Part shown: positions 18,285-27,311 of the stretch, in pieces
Layout of the letters: each line of letters starts with the position of its first letter
How positions within the stretch are numbered: the first letter of the stretch is position 1
Assembly: GCA_030684935.1 (NCBI GenBank)
Contig: JAUXXH010000032.1
Coordinates: 1-64,000, forward strand
Length of the DNA: 64,000 bases
Source: Pseudolabrys sp.
GTDB taxonomy: Bacteria; Pseudomonadota; Alphaproteobacteria; Rhizobiales; Xanthobacteraceae
Direction of reading: 5' to 3'
Made by a program: the position numbers and the translations under genes
Notes under the pieces: generated by a model
The model's database searches: none
The model's input: only the letters and a program-made list of their open reading frames with translations
What the model was told of the DNA's origin: nothing

Positions 18285-19439
18285 ATGGACGCGAACGCCA
18301 CCATGCAGACACCAGGGCCCGACGCGCGGGCGGAGGCGCTGGTCGCGTCCTATGAGCGCGCCGGCTATGGCCGCGTCACGCCGGCGATCCTGCAGCCCGC
18401 CGAGCCGTTTCTCGACCTGTCCGGCGAGGACATCCGCAAGCGCATGTATCTGACTACCGCGCCGGGCGGCGCCGAATTCTGTCTGCGCCCCGACCTGACC
18501 ATTCCGGTGTCGCGCGACTATCTCGCCTCGGCCGCGGCCGGGCGTCCGGCCGGGTTCAGCTATCTCGGCCCGGTCTTCCGTCACCGCACCGACCAGCCCG
18601 CCGAATTCCTGCAGGCCGGCATCGAATCCTTCGGCCGCACCGACAAGGCCGCCGCCGACGCCGAAATGCTGTCGCTGGCGCTGGAGGCGACCGCGCATTA
18701 CGGACTGACCTCGCCTGACATCAGCACAGGCGATGTCGCGCTGTTTTCCGCGCTGGTGGCCGGGCTCGATCTGCCATCGGCGTGGAAGCGGCGGCTGATC
18801 AAGGATTTCAACCGCAAGAGCAATCTGGCGCAGGACCTCGACCGGCTGGTGCTCGGCGGCACCAGCGCACGGCCGGAATATCAGGGCGTGCTGGCGGCGC
18901 TGGCCGGCTCCGATCCGAAGGGCGCGCACGCGCTGGTCACCGACCTGTTGTCGATCGCCGGCATCACCGCGGTTGGCGGACGCTCGGTCGGCGAAATCGC
19001 CGACCGCTTCCTCGAGCAGTCGGCGCTGGGCGCCGGTGCCAAGCTGCCGGGCGATGTCCGCGCCTTGATCGAGCGTTTCCTCGCGGTCAATGGCGATCCC
19101 GACCAGGCTGCCGCCGCATTGCGCGCGCTGGCCGCCGACGCGAACATCACCAGCGCCCTGGCGCCTGCGCTCGATCTTTTCGAAAGCCGCACCGGTTTTC
19201 TCGCTGCCCGCGGTGTTGATCTCCAGCGCATGCAATTTTCCACCGCATTCGGACGCGGCTTCGACTATTACACCGGCTTCGTGTTCGAACTGACCGATCC
19301 GGCCCGCGTCGGCGATCCGCTGGTGGCCGGCGGCCGCTACGACGGCCTGCTGACGCGGCTCGGCGCCCGCGACCCCATCCCCGCGGTCGGCCTGGCGGTA
19401 TGGATCGAGCGGCTGGCGATGTATGGAGCCGCATCATGA
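18285..19439 (+). CDS. hisZ: ATP phosphoribosyltransferase regulatory subunit HisZ
   Basis: 384 residues. A catalytically inactive HisRS-like protein that binds HisG and confers activity and histidine feedback control on the first step of histidine synthesis. The HisRS-like core is visible ([54 protein letters not shown]), with no C-terminal anticodon-binding domain. I chose the ATG at 18285, preceded by GAAGG; a TTG eight codons upstream is an alternative. Its stop overlaps the hisG start by ATGA. Confidence 0.93.
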   Translation: MDANATMQTPGPDARAEALVASYERAGYGRVTPAILQPAEPFLDLSGEDIRKRMYLTTAPGGAEFCLRPDLTIPVSRDYLASAAAGRPAGFSYLGPVFRHRTDQPAEFLQAGIESFGRTDKAAADAEMLSLALEATAHYGLTSPDISTGDVALFSALVAGLDLPSAWKRRLIKDFNRKSNLAQDLDRLVLGGTSARPEYQGVLAALAGSDPKGAHALVTDLLSIAGITAVGGRSVGEIADRFLEQSALGAGAKLPGDVRALIERFLAVNGDPDQAAAALRALAADANITSALAPALDLFESRTGFLAARGVDLQRMQFSTAFGRGFDYYTGFVFELTDPARVGDPLVAGGRYDGLLTRLGARDPIPAVGLAVWIERLAMYGAAS

Positions 19440-20407
19440 GTTCGCCCCTGGTGCTGGCCGTGCCGGCCAAAGGCCGCCTGCAGGAAAACGCCGAGGCCTT
19501 CTTCGCGCGTGCCGGGCTCAATCTGGTCAAGCCGCGCGGCGCCCGCGATTATCGCGGCGCCGTCGCCGGGCTGGACGGCGTCGAGGTTGCCTATATCTCG
19601 GCGTCGGAAATCACCGCACAGCTCGCGGCCGGCGCCGTGCATCTCGGCGTCACCGGCGAAGACCTGGTGCGGGAGATGATCCCGGACGCCGACACGCGCG
19701 TGGTGCTGATCGAGGGGCTCGGCTTCGGCTTCGCCAATGTCGTGGTCGCCGTGCCGCAAGCCTGGATCGATGTCCGCACCATGGCCGACGTCGACGATGT
19801 CGCAACCGCCTTCCGCCATCACCACGGCCGCAAAATGCGGGTGGCGACCAAGTATATCAATCTGACCCGCGACTTCTTCGCCGCGCACGGCATCATCGAC
19901 TATCGCATCGTCGAGAGCTCCGGCGCGACCGAAGGCGCGCCGGGTGCCGGCACCGCCGAGCTGATCGTCGACATCACCACCACCGGCAACACTTTGGTCG
20001 CCAATGGCCTGAAAATCGTCGACGACGGCACCATCTTGCGCTCGCAGGCCAATCTCGTGGCAGCCCGCGCCGCCAACTGGGGCCCCAGCGAGCGCGAAAC
20101 GGCGCGGGTCATCCTCGACCGCATCGCCGCGCAGGCCCGCGCCCGCGCCTTCCGTGAAGTGCGTGCCCGCTTTGCCGCCTGCGACAACGCGCTGGTTGAG
20201 AATGCAAAGCAGAAATTCGGCGTCGGCACGCCGTTCGGCGGGCCGACCTCGTCAGGCATGCTGACGCTGCACTGCCCGCCCGGTCAGGTCTATGCGCTGA
20301 CCAGCTTCCTGCGCGACAACGGCGCCGAAGCGGTCGCCGTGGCCGACCTCGATTACGTGTTCGCGCGCGACAACCCGCTTTACGCCAAGCTCGAGGCGGG
20401 ATTGTAG
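19436..20407 (+). CDS. hisG: ATP phosphoribosyltransferase HisG
   Basis: 323 residues. Joins ATP and PRPP in the first committed step of histidine biosynthesis. The N-terminal [16 protein letters not shown] and the PRPP-loop region [18 protein letters not shown] are clear. HisG proteins that work with HisZ are usually short (about 210-230 residues). This one adds about 100 residues, ending in a compact segment ([18 protein letters not shown] through [14 protein letters not shown]). The start overlaps the end of hisZ (ATGA), so the two are translated together. Confidence 0.94.
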   Translation: MSSPLVLAVPAKGRLQENAEAFFARAGLNLVKPRGARDYRGAVAGLDGVEVAYISASEITAQLAAGAVHLGVTGEDLVREMIPDADTRVVLIEGLGFGFANVVVAVPQAWIDVRTMADVDDVATAFRHHHGRKMRVATKYINLTRDFFAAHGIIDYRIVESSGATEGAPGAGTAELIVDITTTGNTLVANGLKIVDDGTILRSQANLVAARAANWGPSERETARVILDRIAAQARARAFREVRARFAACDNALVENAKQKFGVGTPFGGPTSSGMLTLHCPPGQVYALTSFLRDNGAEAVAVADLDYVFARDNPLYAKLEAGL

Positions 20408-20408
20408 T

Positions 20409-20849
20409 TTAGCGCTTCCTGAACACGACGAAGTGCGAGAGCGAGAAGTTGACGACGAAACTGACCAGGATCGATATCAGCTTCGCAGCCAGTACCGGCA
20501 ACACATACGACAAGAGAACCAGTGTCACGGTACTGGCGATCATGCCGGCGACGCCCGAGGCGACGAAAGTGCCGTAGTCGCGCCAGCGCAGCACTCGCCC
20601 TGATTCCGGCCCGAAAGTGGTGAACGAGTTCATCGCATAGGAGAACGACACCGCCACCAGCCAAGCGAACACGTTGGCCGGCACCAGCGACCATTGCAGG
20701 AAATTCACCGTCGTCCAGAACACGCCGAGATCGATCAGCGTATTGACCACGCCGACCATGGCGAAACTGATCGCCTTCAGGGCGATGGCCCGTTCGTGCC
20801 AGGCCACGGTCAGGCGGTCGACGATGTTCTTGAGGGGCGCCGGAATCAT
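20409..20849 (-). CDS. GtrA-family membrane protein
   Basis: 146 residues with four predicted membrane helices and the family features (GVVNTLIDLGVFW, SYAMNSFTTFG, NFSLSHFVVF). GtrA-like proteins are thought to move polyprenyl-phosphate-linked sugars across the inner membrane or to help do so. I chose the ATG at 20849 with AGGAAAGG upstream. It converges on hisG (1-bp gap) and is divergent from the GT2 gene, a pairing that fits the usual GtrA-GtrB partnership. Confidence 0.9.
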   Translation of the reverse strand: MIPAPLKNIVDRLTVAWHERAIALKAISFAMVGVVNTLIDLGVFWTTVNFLQWSLVPANVFAWLVAVSFSYAMNSFTTFGPESGRVLRWRDYGTFVASGVAGMIASTVTLVLLSYVLPVLAAKLISILVSFVVNFSLSHFVVFRKR

Positions 20850-20989
20850 CGCCTTTCCTAACACCTCACCGCCACCGGATCGACCCGGTTGACGCGATCG
20901 GCGGCGCAACTTTGGTGGCAGGCGGCGCAGGCGACAGCGCCGCCTTGGTGCGGTATAGATCGGCGTCACTGCGAAAGACAGGCAAATCA

Positions 20990-22075
20990 ATGGCGGTCAA
21001 ACCGGCAAAATCTGGCACACGCGTTTCCCGGCCGCGGAACCCATCGCCGGCGGCACCGGGCCTCTCGATCGTGGTTCCCGTTTTCAACGAAGCCAAGGGT
21101 CTCGCCGGCCTGCACGAACGCATCGCCGAAGTGGCGCGCTACCTGCAAAGCAAATACGCCCTCGCCATGGAGGTCGTCTATGTCGACGATGGCAGCCATG
21201 ACGACACCAGCCGGATCGCGCAGTCGCTGCCGGCGCTGCCGCTCGACGTCCAGGTCGTCACACTGTCGCGCAATTTCGGCAAGGAAGCCGCCCTGCTCGC
21301 GGGCCTCGAGCACGCCAGGCTCGGCGCCGTGCTGTTCATGGATGGCGATGGCCAGCATCCGCCGACCCTGATCCAGACGTTGGTCGGACACTGGCTCGAT
21401 GACGGCTATGACGTCGTTTATACCGCCAAGGCGCACCGCGAGAGCGAGCCGCGACTCCGCACCTGGGGCGTCAAGGCGTTCTATGCGCTGCTCAACTGGC
21501 GCGCGCGGCAGAAAATACCGGAAGACGCCGGCGACTTCCGGCTGCTGTCGCCGCGCGCGGCAGCGGCGCTGCGGCAGATGCCGGAGCGCAACCGCTTCTT
21601 CAAGGGCCTGTCGAGCTGGATCGGCTTCCGCCAGATCCGGGTCGACTACGAACCCGCGCTGCGCGAACACGGCGCCTCGACCTGGAACGTCTGGACGCTG
21701 ATCGGCCTGTCGATCGAAGGGCTGACGTCGTTTTCGGTGGCGCCGCTGCGCGTCGCCAGCCTGCTCGGATTGCTGCTGGCTATTACCGCGCTTTTTTTCG
21801 GCAGCTGGATTCTGATCGAAACGATTTTGTTCGGACAGGATGTACCGGGCTATCCGTCGCTGGTTGTCAGCGTGATGGTGATCGGCGGCGTGCAACTGAT
21901 CATGATCGGCGTGCTCGGCGAATACATCGGCAAGCTTTTGTCGGAGGCCAAGGCGCGGCCGGTCTATTTCGTCGCCGAACACAGCGTCAAGAGCGCCGAA
22001 AAGACCGAATCCGTCAAGGAACCGGTCCGGGACAGTGCGCGAACGCGGGGCGGCGCGTCACGCGCTGCGGAGTAA
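20990..22075 (+). CDS. GT2-family glycosyltransferase, polyprenyl-phosphate type (GtrB/ArnC/FlmF-like)
   Basis: 361 residues. The GT-A fold begins with LSIVVPVFNEAKGL, has YVDDGSHDDT and the metal-binding FMDGDGQHPP, and is followed by two C-terminal membrane helices (about 255-280 and 290-315). This is the architecture of enzymes that load a sugar onto undecaprenyl phosphate at the cytoplasmic face. The sugar is unknown. The YdjC-type deacetylase gene starts 10 bp after the stop, which suggests the product is an N-acetylated sugar that is later deacetylated. Confidence 0.9.
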   Translation: MAVKPAKSGTRVSRPRNPSPAAPGLSIVVPVFNEAKGLAGLHERIAEVARYLQSKYALAMEVVYVDDGSHDDTSRIAQSLPALPLDVQVVTLSRNFGKEAALLAGLEHARLGAVLFMDGDGQHPPTLIQTLVGHWLDDGYDVVYTAKAHRESEPRLRTWGVKAFYALLNWRARQKIPEDAGDFRLLSPRAAAALRQMPERNRFFKGLSSWIGFRQIRVDYEPALREHGASTWNVWTLIGLSIEGLTSFSVAPLRVASLLGLLLAITALFFGSWILIETILFGQDVPGYPSLVVSVMVIGGVQLIMIGVLGEYIGKLLSEAKARPVYFVAEHSVKSAEKTESVKEPVRDSARTRGGASRAAE

Positions 22076-22085
22076 ATCAGGACAG

Positions 22086-22952
22086 ATGACCGCAACCCCG
22101 CGCCGGATCTGGCTGTGCGCCGACGACTACGGCATCGCGCCTGGCGTCAATGCGGCGATCCGCGAATTGATCATGCGCGGCCGGCTCAACGCCACCTCGG
22201 TCATGATTCCGGTGCCGCATCTCGATCAGGCCGAGGCAGAGGCATTGATGCAGGCCAATGCCGGCGACACGCGCGCCGCGATCGGCCTGCACGTGACGCT
22301 GACCGCACCGTTCAAGCCGATCAGCGAAGGCTTTGCGCCGCTGCGCCAGGGCGCCTTCCTGCCGCACAAGGATCTGATGCGCTCCGCGATGCTGCGCCGG
22401 CTCCGGCCGGAACGACTGGCCCGCGAAATCGCCGCGCAGATGCGCGCCTTCGTCGACATCTTCGGTCGTGCGCCGGACTTCGTCGACGGCCACCAGCACG
22501 TCCAGTTGCTGCCGCAGATTCGCGATGCCTTTCTCAAAGTGGTGGCCGACATGGCGCCGAGAGCCTGGGTGCGCCAATGCGGCCGGGCCCGCGCCGCCAG
22601 ACGTTTGCACCACAACAAGGCGCTGGTGCTCGACATTCTCAGCATCGGGTTTCGCGGCAAGGCGGAGCGGCTGGGCCTTGCCACCAACCCGGCCTTTGCC
22701 GGCGCCTACGCGTTCACTGCTGCGGCGAACTTTCCTGATATTTTTCCACGCTTTCTCACCGGCCTGCCCGACGGCGGCTTGATCATGTGCCATCCAGGAT
22801 TCGTCGACGACGCACTGAAGCGGCTCGATCCGCTCACCACCTTGCGCGAGTCCGAGTTCGCCTTTTTCAACTCGGAGGCTTTTCCCAGGCTGCTGGCCGA
22901 ACGCGGCGTGGCGCTGGCCAACCCCTCTGGCGGCGGCGGCAAGGCACCCTAG
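22086..22952 (+). CDS. YdjC/ChbG-family carbohydrate deacetylase (NaxD/HpnK-like)
   Basis: 288 residues with family motifs LCADDYGIAPGVN, IGLHVTLTAPF and DGHQHVQLLP, which supply the aspartate and histidine metal ligands of this deacetylase group. Francisella NaxD, of this family, deacetylates undecaprenyl-phosphate-GalNAc; HpnK is another branch tied to hopanoid genes, which are absent here. The ATG at 22086 has an AGGACAG ribosome site and lies 10 bp after the GT2 gene, so the two are probably one operon acting on the same lipid-linked sugar (inference). Confidence 0.88.
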   Translation: MTATPRRIWLCADDYGIAPGVNAAIRELIMRGRLNATSVMIPVPHLDQAEAEALMQANAGDTRAAIGLHVTLTAPFKPISEGFAPLRQGAFLPHKDLMRSAMLRRLRPERLAREIAAQMRAFVDIFGRAPDFVDGHQHVQLLPQIRDAFLKVVADMAPRAWVRQCGRARAARRLHHNKALVLDILSIGFRGKAERLGLATNPAFAGAYAFTAAANFPDIFPRFLTGLPDGGLIMCHPGFVDDALKRLDPLTTLRESEFAFFNSEAFPRLLAERGVALANPSGGGGKAP

Positions 22953-22995
22953 ATAAGGGGGTACGCAGTGGGGCACACAGCCTTGGGAGAACGTC

Positions 22996-23688
22996 ATGAC
23001 GCCGCAGGAACGCCAACTGGTAGACCAGCTTTTTGACCGCCTGGCGCGGCTGGAGCACGGCCCGCGCGACGCCGAAGCCGAGCGCGTGATCGCCGACGGT
23101 CTCGCCCAGGCGCCCAACGCGGTCTATGCGCTGGTGCAGACCGTGCTGGTGCAGGAAGAGGCGCTGAAGCGCGCCGATGCCCGCATCCGCGAACTCAGCG
23201 GCGAGGACGACGGCGCGCGCGAAGCCGGCGGCGGCTTTCTCGACACAATGCGCAATGCCCTGGGCGGCGGGTCCGGCCGGGGTTCGGTGCCGAGCGTTCG
23301 CGCCGACGCGCCCAACGACGCGCGCTGGAACACCGGCGGCGCACTGGCGTCCGCGGCCCCCGCGGCTCAAGGCGCTCAGGGGGCGACGCCCGGCCAGGGC
23401 GGCTCGTTCCTCGGCACCGCCGCGGCTTCGGCCGCCGGCATGGTCGGTGGCGCGCTGCTGTTCAGCTCGATCAGTTCCCTGCTCGGCAGCAAGAATGCAG
23501 CCGCCGGCGAACAATCGTCAGCCGCATCCCCGTGGGGCAGCGACAATGCCGCCGGCAGCGATCTGGCCCGTGATGCCGGCACCCGCGATATAGGCAATGA
23601 CCGCAGCGCCGGACTGTTTGACGACGGCAATGCCGATTTCGCCGAACTGGACGATGGCGATTTCGGCGACTTCGGTGACGTCGGCTGA
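22996..23688 (+). CDS. DUF2076-family protein
   Basis: 230 residues. The N-terminal helical part (MTPQERQLVDQLFDRLARLE, then YALVQTVLVQEEALKRA) is typical of DUF2076. It is followed by a low-complexity Gly/Ala/Ser region with one hydrophobic stretch (about 133-155) and an acidic Asp/Phe/Gly-rich tail (FAELDDGDFGDFGD). Relatives are uncharacterised; the composition suggests a periplasmic ligand-binding or aggregation-prone tail. It follows the deacetylase by 43 bp and may be in the same transcript. Confidence 0.85.
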   Translation: MTPQERQLVDQLFDRLARLEHGPRDAEAERVIADGLAQAPNAVYALVQTVLVQEEALKRADARIRELSGEDDGAREAGGGFLDTMRNALGGGSGRGSVPSVRADAPNDARWNTGGALASAAPAAQGAQGATPGQGGSFLGTAAASAAGMVGGALLFSSISSLLGSKNAAAGEQSSAASPWGSDNAAGSDLARDAGTRDIGNDRSAGLFDDGNADFAELDDGDFGDFGDVG

Positions 23689-23691
23689 CGC

Positions 23692-24453
23692 CTATATTAC
23701 CACCACTTTGGTGCCGACAGTGACGCGGGTGTAGAGGTCGATCACGTCCTCGTTCCGCATCCGGATGCAGCCTGAGGACACGTTCTGACCGATGGTCCAC
23801 GGCTCGTTCGAGCCGTGGATGCGGTACAGCGTCGAGCCCAGATACAGTGCCCGCGCGCCGAGCGGATTGGTCGGACCGCCGGGCATGAACCGCGGCAGAT
23901 ACGGCTGACGCTCCAGCATCTCTTCGGGCGGCACCCAGCTCGGCCATTCTTTTTTCGCCGAGACCAGATGCTCGCCCGACCAGGTGAAGCCAGGCCGGCC
24001 GACGCCGATACCGTAGCGCATCGCGCGCCCGCCCGGCGCGACCAGATAGAGAAACTTGTTCGGCGTATCGACGACGATAGTGCCGGGCGCTTCGGTACCG
24101 AAGTACTCGACCTCCTGACGCAGGTAACGGGGATCGATCGGGGCATTCCGGTAATCCGGCGCATGCGGCATCGGACCGACACTGGCATAGGCGGCGCGCG
24201 GCGCCGGCTGCAGTGCAGGCTCGTGATAGAATGTCGGAGGCGGTGCGGCATGGCGCGGCTGTGACGAGCCGCTGAACAGGAACTCGATGAAACCGCCGCC
24301 CATTTCGGCGCGCATTTGCGGCGGCTGCGCCACCACCACCATCGGCGGGGTCGACGGCATCGGCCGCCCTTGGGGTGAGGCCGCATAATACTGCGCCGAC
24401 GCGCTTGCTGAACTCAGCGCGACCAACAAACCGGAGACAAATGTACGCTGCAT
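23692..24453 (-). CDS. L,D-transpeptidase (YkuD family), secreted
   Basis: 253 residues with a signal peptide ending near residue 20 (SSASASA). A proline-rich linker precedes the YkuD domain (about 120-253). The active site is complete: H213 in RIHGSN and S227-G-C229-I-R231 in the NVSSGCIRMRN stretch. It should make 3-3 peptidoglycan cross-links or attach proteins to peptidoglycan in the periplasm. I chose the ATG at 24453 because the signal peptide starts there; the frame is open further upstream. Confidence 0.92.
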   Translation of the reverse strand: MQRTFVSGLLVALSSASASAQYYAASPQGRPMPSTPPMVVVAQPPQMRAEMGGGFIEFLFSGSSQPRHAAPPPTFYHEPALQPAPRAAYASVGPMPHAPDYRNAPIDPRYLRQEVEYFGTEAPGTIVVDTPNKFLYLVAPGGRAMRYGIGVGRPGFTWSGEHLVSAKKEWPSWVPPEEMLERQPYLPRFMPGGPTNPLGARALYLGSTLYRIHGSNEPWTIGQNVSSGCIRMRNEDVIDLYTRVTVGTKVVVI

Positions 24454-24716
24454 GGTGTCACTCTCGAACGCGGTTCTCGATCGGTACAAACGACCCAAAC
24501 ATCGATTGGTAAACCTTGCCTGCACTGCAGGCGCATTGCCGCTTGCGCGCGCGCGTTTCCTTTCCCTAGGCTTTATTTTGCGTAAAAGGCGCGGCGTCAT
24601 GGTGAATCCGGCGTTTACCTTGCGCACGCAACACGCAACACCACGTTTCGCACCGCAACCCAGCGTTAATTCAAGACCCTCTATTTTCGTTTGATTGGGA
24701 CACGTGGGGGCGTGAC

Positions 24717-25358
24717 GTGCAGCGCAAGATTTTTCGAATCGAGAAGACGCTGCCGGTCAGACGTATGTCGGCAGCGCCCGTGTGCGCTCAACACCGGCAC
24801 ACGGTTGACGCGCGCAACTTGCCGCAGGGCAAGTCAAGGCCCGTCGATTCCACGCAGCCGCTCATCAGTGAACTGGCGTTGCTTCAGGAGGCCTTCGGCC
24901 GCCACAAGCGCGATCTCGCTGCGCTGATTGGCACCGCCAATGACCGGCGGCTGGCGCGCGCCTGCGGCGAACTCGGCGCCGCTGTCGAAAGCATGGAGAA
25001 GGGTGCTGAGACAATTCTCATGTCCGCCGAGAGCATCGACGACAGCGCCAGAGCTCTGGCCACCACGCTGACGGCCGACTACGAACGCGGCCTTGCACAG
25101 GACATTCAGGATCACACCGTTCGGATTTTCGAGGCCTGCAATTTCCAGGATCTCGCCGGCCAGCGCATCGGCAAGGTGATCGCCACGCTGAACGAGGTCG
25201 AGGATCTTCTGGTGCAGATGCTGGCGCGCTGCGATGGTGCGCCCGTATCGTCGATCGCGGAAGCCCCTGCCCGCGGCGGCGGCCTGCTGAACGGTCCCAA
25301 ACTGGACGGCGATTCCGGCCACGCCAGCCAGCGCGACATCGACGCCATGTTTGGCTGA
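24717..25358 (+). CDS. CheZ-like protein phosphatase
   Basis: 213 residues, mainly long helices. The stretch CNFQDLAGQRIGKVI contains D145 and Q149, the same D-x3-Q spacing as the catalytic Asp143/Gln147 of Escherichia coli CheZ. The C-terminal SQRDIDAMFG resembles the amphipathic CheY-binding tail of CheZ. It probably dephosphorylates a CheY, perhaps the one at 3464. The GTG start at 24717 follows a G-rich stretch. The roughly 45-residue N-terminus is unlike CheZ and may be partly untranslated. Confidence 0.78.
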   Translation: MQRKIFRIEKTLPVRRMSAAPVCAQHRHTVDARNLPQGKSRPVDSTQPLISELALLQEAFGRHKRDLAALIGTANDRRLARACGELGAAVESMEKGAETILMSAESIDDSARALATTLTADYERGLAQDIQDHTVRIFEACNFQDLAGQRIGKVIATLNEVEDLLVQMLARCDGAPVSSIAEAPARGGGLLNGPKLDGDSGHASQRDIDAMFG

Positions 25359-25363
25359 GCGCC

Positions 25364-26444
25364 TTACCTCGGCCGCCGGATCACGACGAAGCAAACCAGC
25401 GCCAAGGCTGCAAAACCCGCAGCCATGCCCAGTGCGACGGCGTCGGACGTGCGTTCCAGCACCAGCGCCATCACCAGCGGCGCCGCCGCCTGAACCAGCA
25501 GGAACGGACTGGCCAGCCGGCCCATCAGACGCCCGTAGCCGGCCGCGCCAAACAAGGCCAGCGGCACCGCGCCGCGGGTGATCGTCACCAGCCCATTGGC
25601 GCCGCCGAACAGCAGCGCAAAGGTCGCCGCAACCGGCACCGACAGGCCGAGCACTGCCAGCATCACGAAGGCGCACAGCAGAGCGCTGAGCGCGAAGCGG
25701 ATCAGCCAGAGCGGATGCAGGTTGCGGCCGAACGAAAACTCGATCAGGCGCGCGCCGACCTGGGCCGGGCCGAACAGCGCGCCGATCCACACGACCGTTC
25801 CGGCATCGATGCCCGAGCGCGCAAACATCGCCAGCAGATGCGCCGACAGTCCAGACGGCACGAAGGCATAGGCGGCAAAGGCGGCCGCCACCAGAATGAA
25901 CGGCAGCCCGTGCGGCGGCAGCACCTTGTCGGCGACTCGGGTATCGCCGGGCGGCAGCGGCGGCACGGTGAAACGGCTGCGCGGCAGCAGACAGGCGTGC
26001 AGCGGCGCGGCGACACAGGCCAACAGGCCCGCATAGATCAGATAGGTGCCGCGCCAGCCGACCGCCTCGAGCAGCAAGTAGGTCACGGGCCAACTGACCG
26101 TCGAGGCAAAGCCACCGGCCAATGTCAGCGCCGTGATCGGCCGCCGTGCCGCCGAGCCAAAAATGCGGCCCAGTGTGGCGAAAGCGGAATCGTACAAATT
26201 CGCCGACATGGCCACGCCGAGCACCATCCAGACGGCGAGATAGGCCAGCGGATGGGTGGCATAGCCGATCTGAACCAGCCCGAGCGCGCCGATCAGCGAG
26301 CCGGCCGCCATCACCACATGCCCGCCGAACCGGTCAATCGAGCGGCCGACAAACGGCGCGCTGAGGCCGGCCGCGAGCAGGCCGGAGGCCGAGCACCGGC
26401 ACCGCGCGCCAGGGCCCGATGAAGAAGTCGCGGAAGGCGGCCAT
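25364..26444 (-). pseudogene. MFS transporter with broken N-terminus (frameshift/deletion)
   Basis: From about residue 40 on, the frame encodes a normal major-facilitator protein (GLLAAGLSAPFVGRSIDRFG, GRIFGSAARRPITALTLAGG, ending FVVIRRPR). The expected beginning, MAAFRDFFIGPWRAVPVLG from the ATG at 26444, is in a different frame and stops after 36 codons. The shift falls near 26385-26405. The first transmembrane helix that should lie between PVLG and SGLLAAG is absent, so a stretch seems to have been deleted with loss of frame. The longer open frame starting at a GTG at 26485 has a Ser/Ala-rich nonsense leader. It could also be a sequencing error. Confidence 0.65.
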
Positions 26445-26532
26445 GCGGAAACGAACTCGGCAGACGATGCCGACGCTTCTAGCACACCGGCGCCGCGACG
26501 CTTATGCGCGCGGCCCCGATGGGATCAGTTGG

Positions 26533-27084
26533 CTAAGTCGCCGGCTTTGCCGCCGGCTTCTTGGTCGGCGGTCGCTTGGCCGCCGGCCGCGCGCCTTCGG
26601 GCGGGCAGCGAACATAGACCATGGTGCCGTAACGGCCATGCACCTCGGGATCGACAAAACGCAGCGCCATCACGCGGCCATCGAAGCTCACCACTTCGCG
26701 GTCCTGCATGCTGCCGGGCGGTTCGCCGTCCGGGCCGATATAAGTCTTGCCGCCCGGCGCACCCTTGAGGCGCAGTTCGCTCGGGACGGCCTGGTCGGCG
26801 AGATGCATCATGACTCCGCCGGTCGGGCCCATCGAGATCACATAAGGCTGCCGGCATTGGCCGGCCGCAGCCTTCTCGGTGCGCTCACGGTCCTCGGCGT
26901 TGTGATAGGCGGTCAGGCCCCAGCGGCCCACGATATCCTGTGAGGGAAACGCAGGCGGCAGCGTCGGCACCACCGGCGGCGGCGGCGGCTCCGGCGGCGG
27001 CGCGGTGGCGCAACCGGCCAGTCCCAGCGCGAGCATGGCGAAAACCAGGGCGGCCGGCAGGCCGTTGCGGCGGGATAAGCTCAT
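26533..27084 (-). CDS. Putative lipoprotein
   Basis: 183 residues with a type II signal peptide; the lipobox is LAGC, with the lipidated cysteine at about residue 25. A proline-rich spacer (PPPEPPPPP) follows, then a globular region of about 110 residues beginning at DIVGRWGLTAYHN, and a Lys/Ala/Pro tail (AAKRPPTKKPAAKPAT). The domain is conserved among rhizobia as far as I recall, with unknown function. It is upstream of and divergent from groES. Confidence 0.8.
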   Translation of the reverse strand: MSLSRRNGLPAALVFAMLALGLAGCATAPPPEPPPPPVVPTLPPAFPSQDIVGRWGLTAYHNAEDRERTEKAAAGQCRQPYVISMGPTGGVMMHLADQAVPSELRLKGAPGGKTYIGPDGEPPGSMQDREVVSFDGRVMALRFVDPEVHGRYGTMVYVRCPPEGARPAAKRPPTKKPAAKPAT

Positions 27085-27197
27085 AGGGGCTCCTGGGACG
27101 TCGCGTTTCCGAAAACAGCTTTTGTTGGCGCGATATCTAACACCATAGCGTTAACGCCATGGCTAAAGCACGGCGGCGGCAAGACAATAACCCTTGC

Positions 27198-27226
27198 TTG
27201 ACACTTTTGGCGAGACGCCATATGTC
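27198..27226 (+). promoter_or_regulatory. Promoter of groESL
   Basis: TTGACA at 27198-27203 and TATGTC at 27221-27226 are separated by 17 bp. The same region contains CTTG and CCATAT at spacing close to the alphaproteobacterial heat-shock sigma-32 consensus. The promoter lies just upstream of the CIRCE operator. Confidence 0.65.
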
Positions 27227-27238
27227 CCGGGGAGCATG

Positions 27239-27265
27239 TTGGCACTCTCAAGACTAGAGTGCTAA
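27239..27265 (+). promoter_or_regulatory. CIRCE operator (HrcA binding site)
   Basis: TTGGCACTC at 27239-27247 and GAGTGCTAA at 27257-27265 flank a 9-bp spacer. This is one mismatch from the CIRCE consensus TTAGCACTC-N9-GAGTGCTAA. HrcA bound here represses groESL until heat stress. It lies 46 bp before the groES start. Confidence 0.93.
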
Positions 27266-27311
27266 GCATTTGCAGAATAACCAGTTTCAGTTCTGACCGC
27301 CGAGGAAACAC

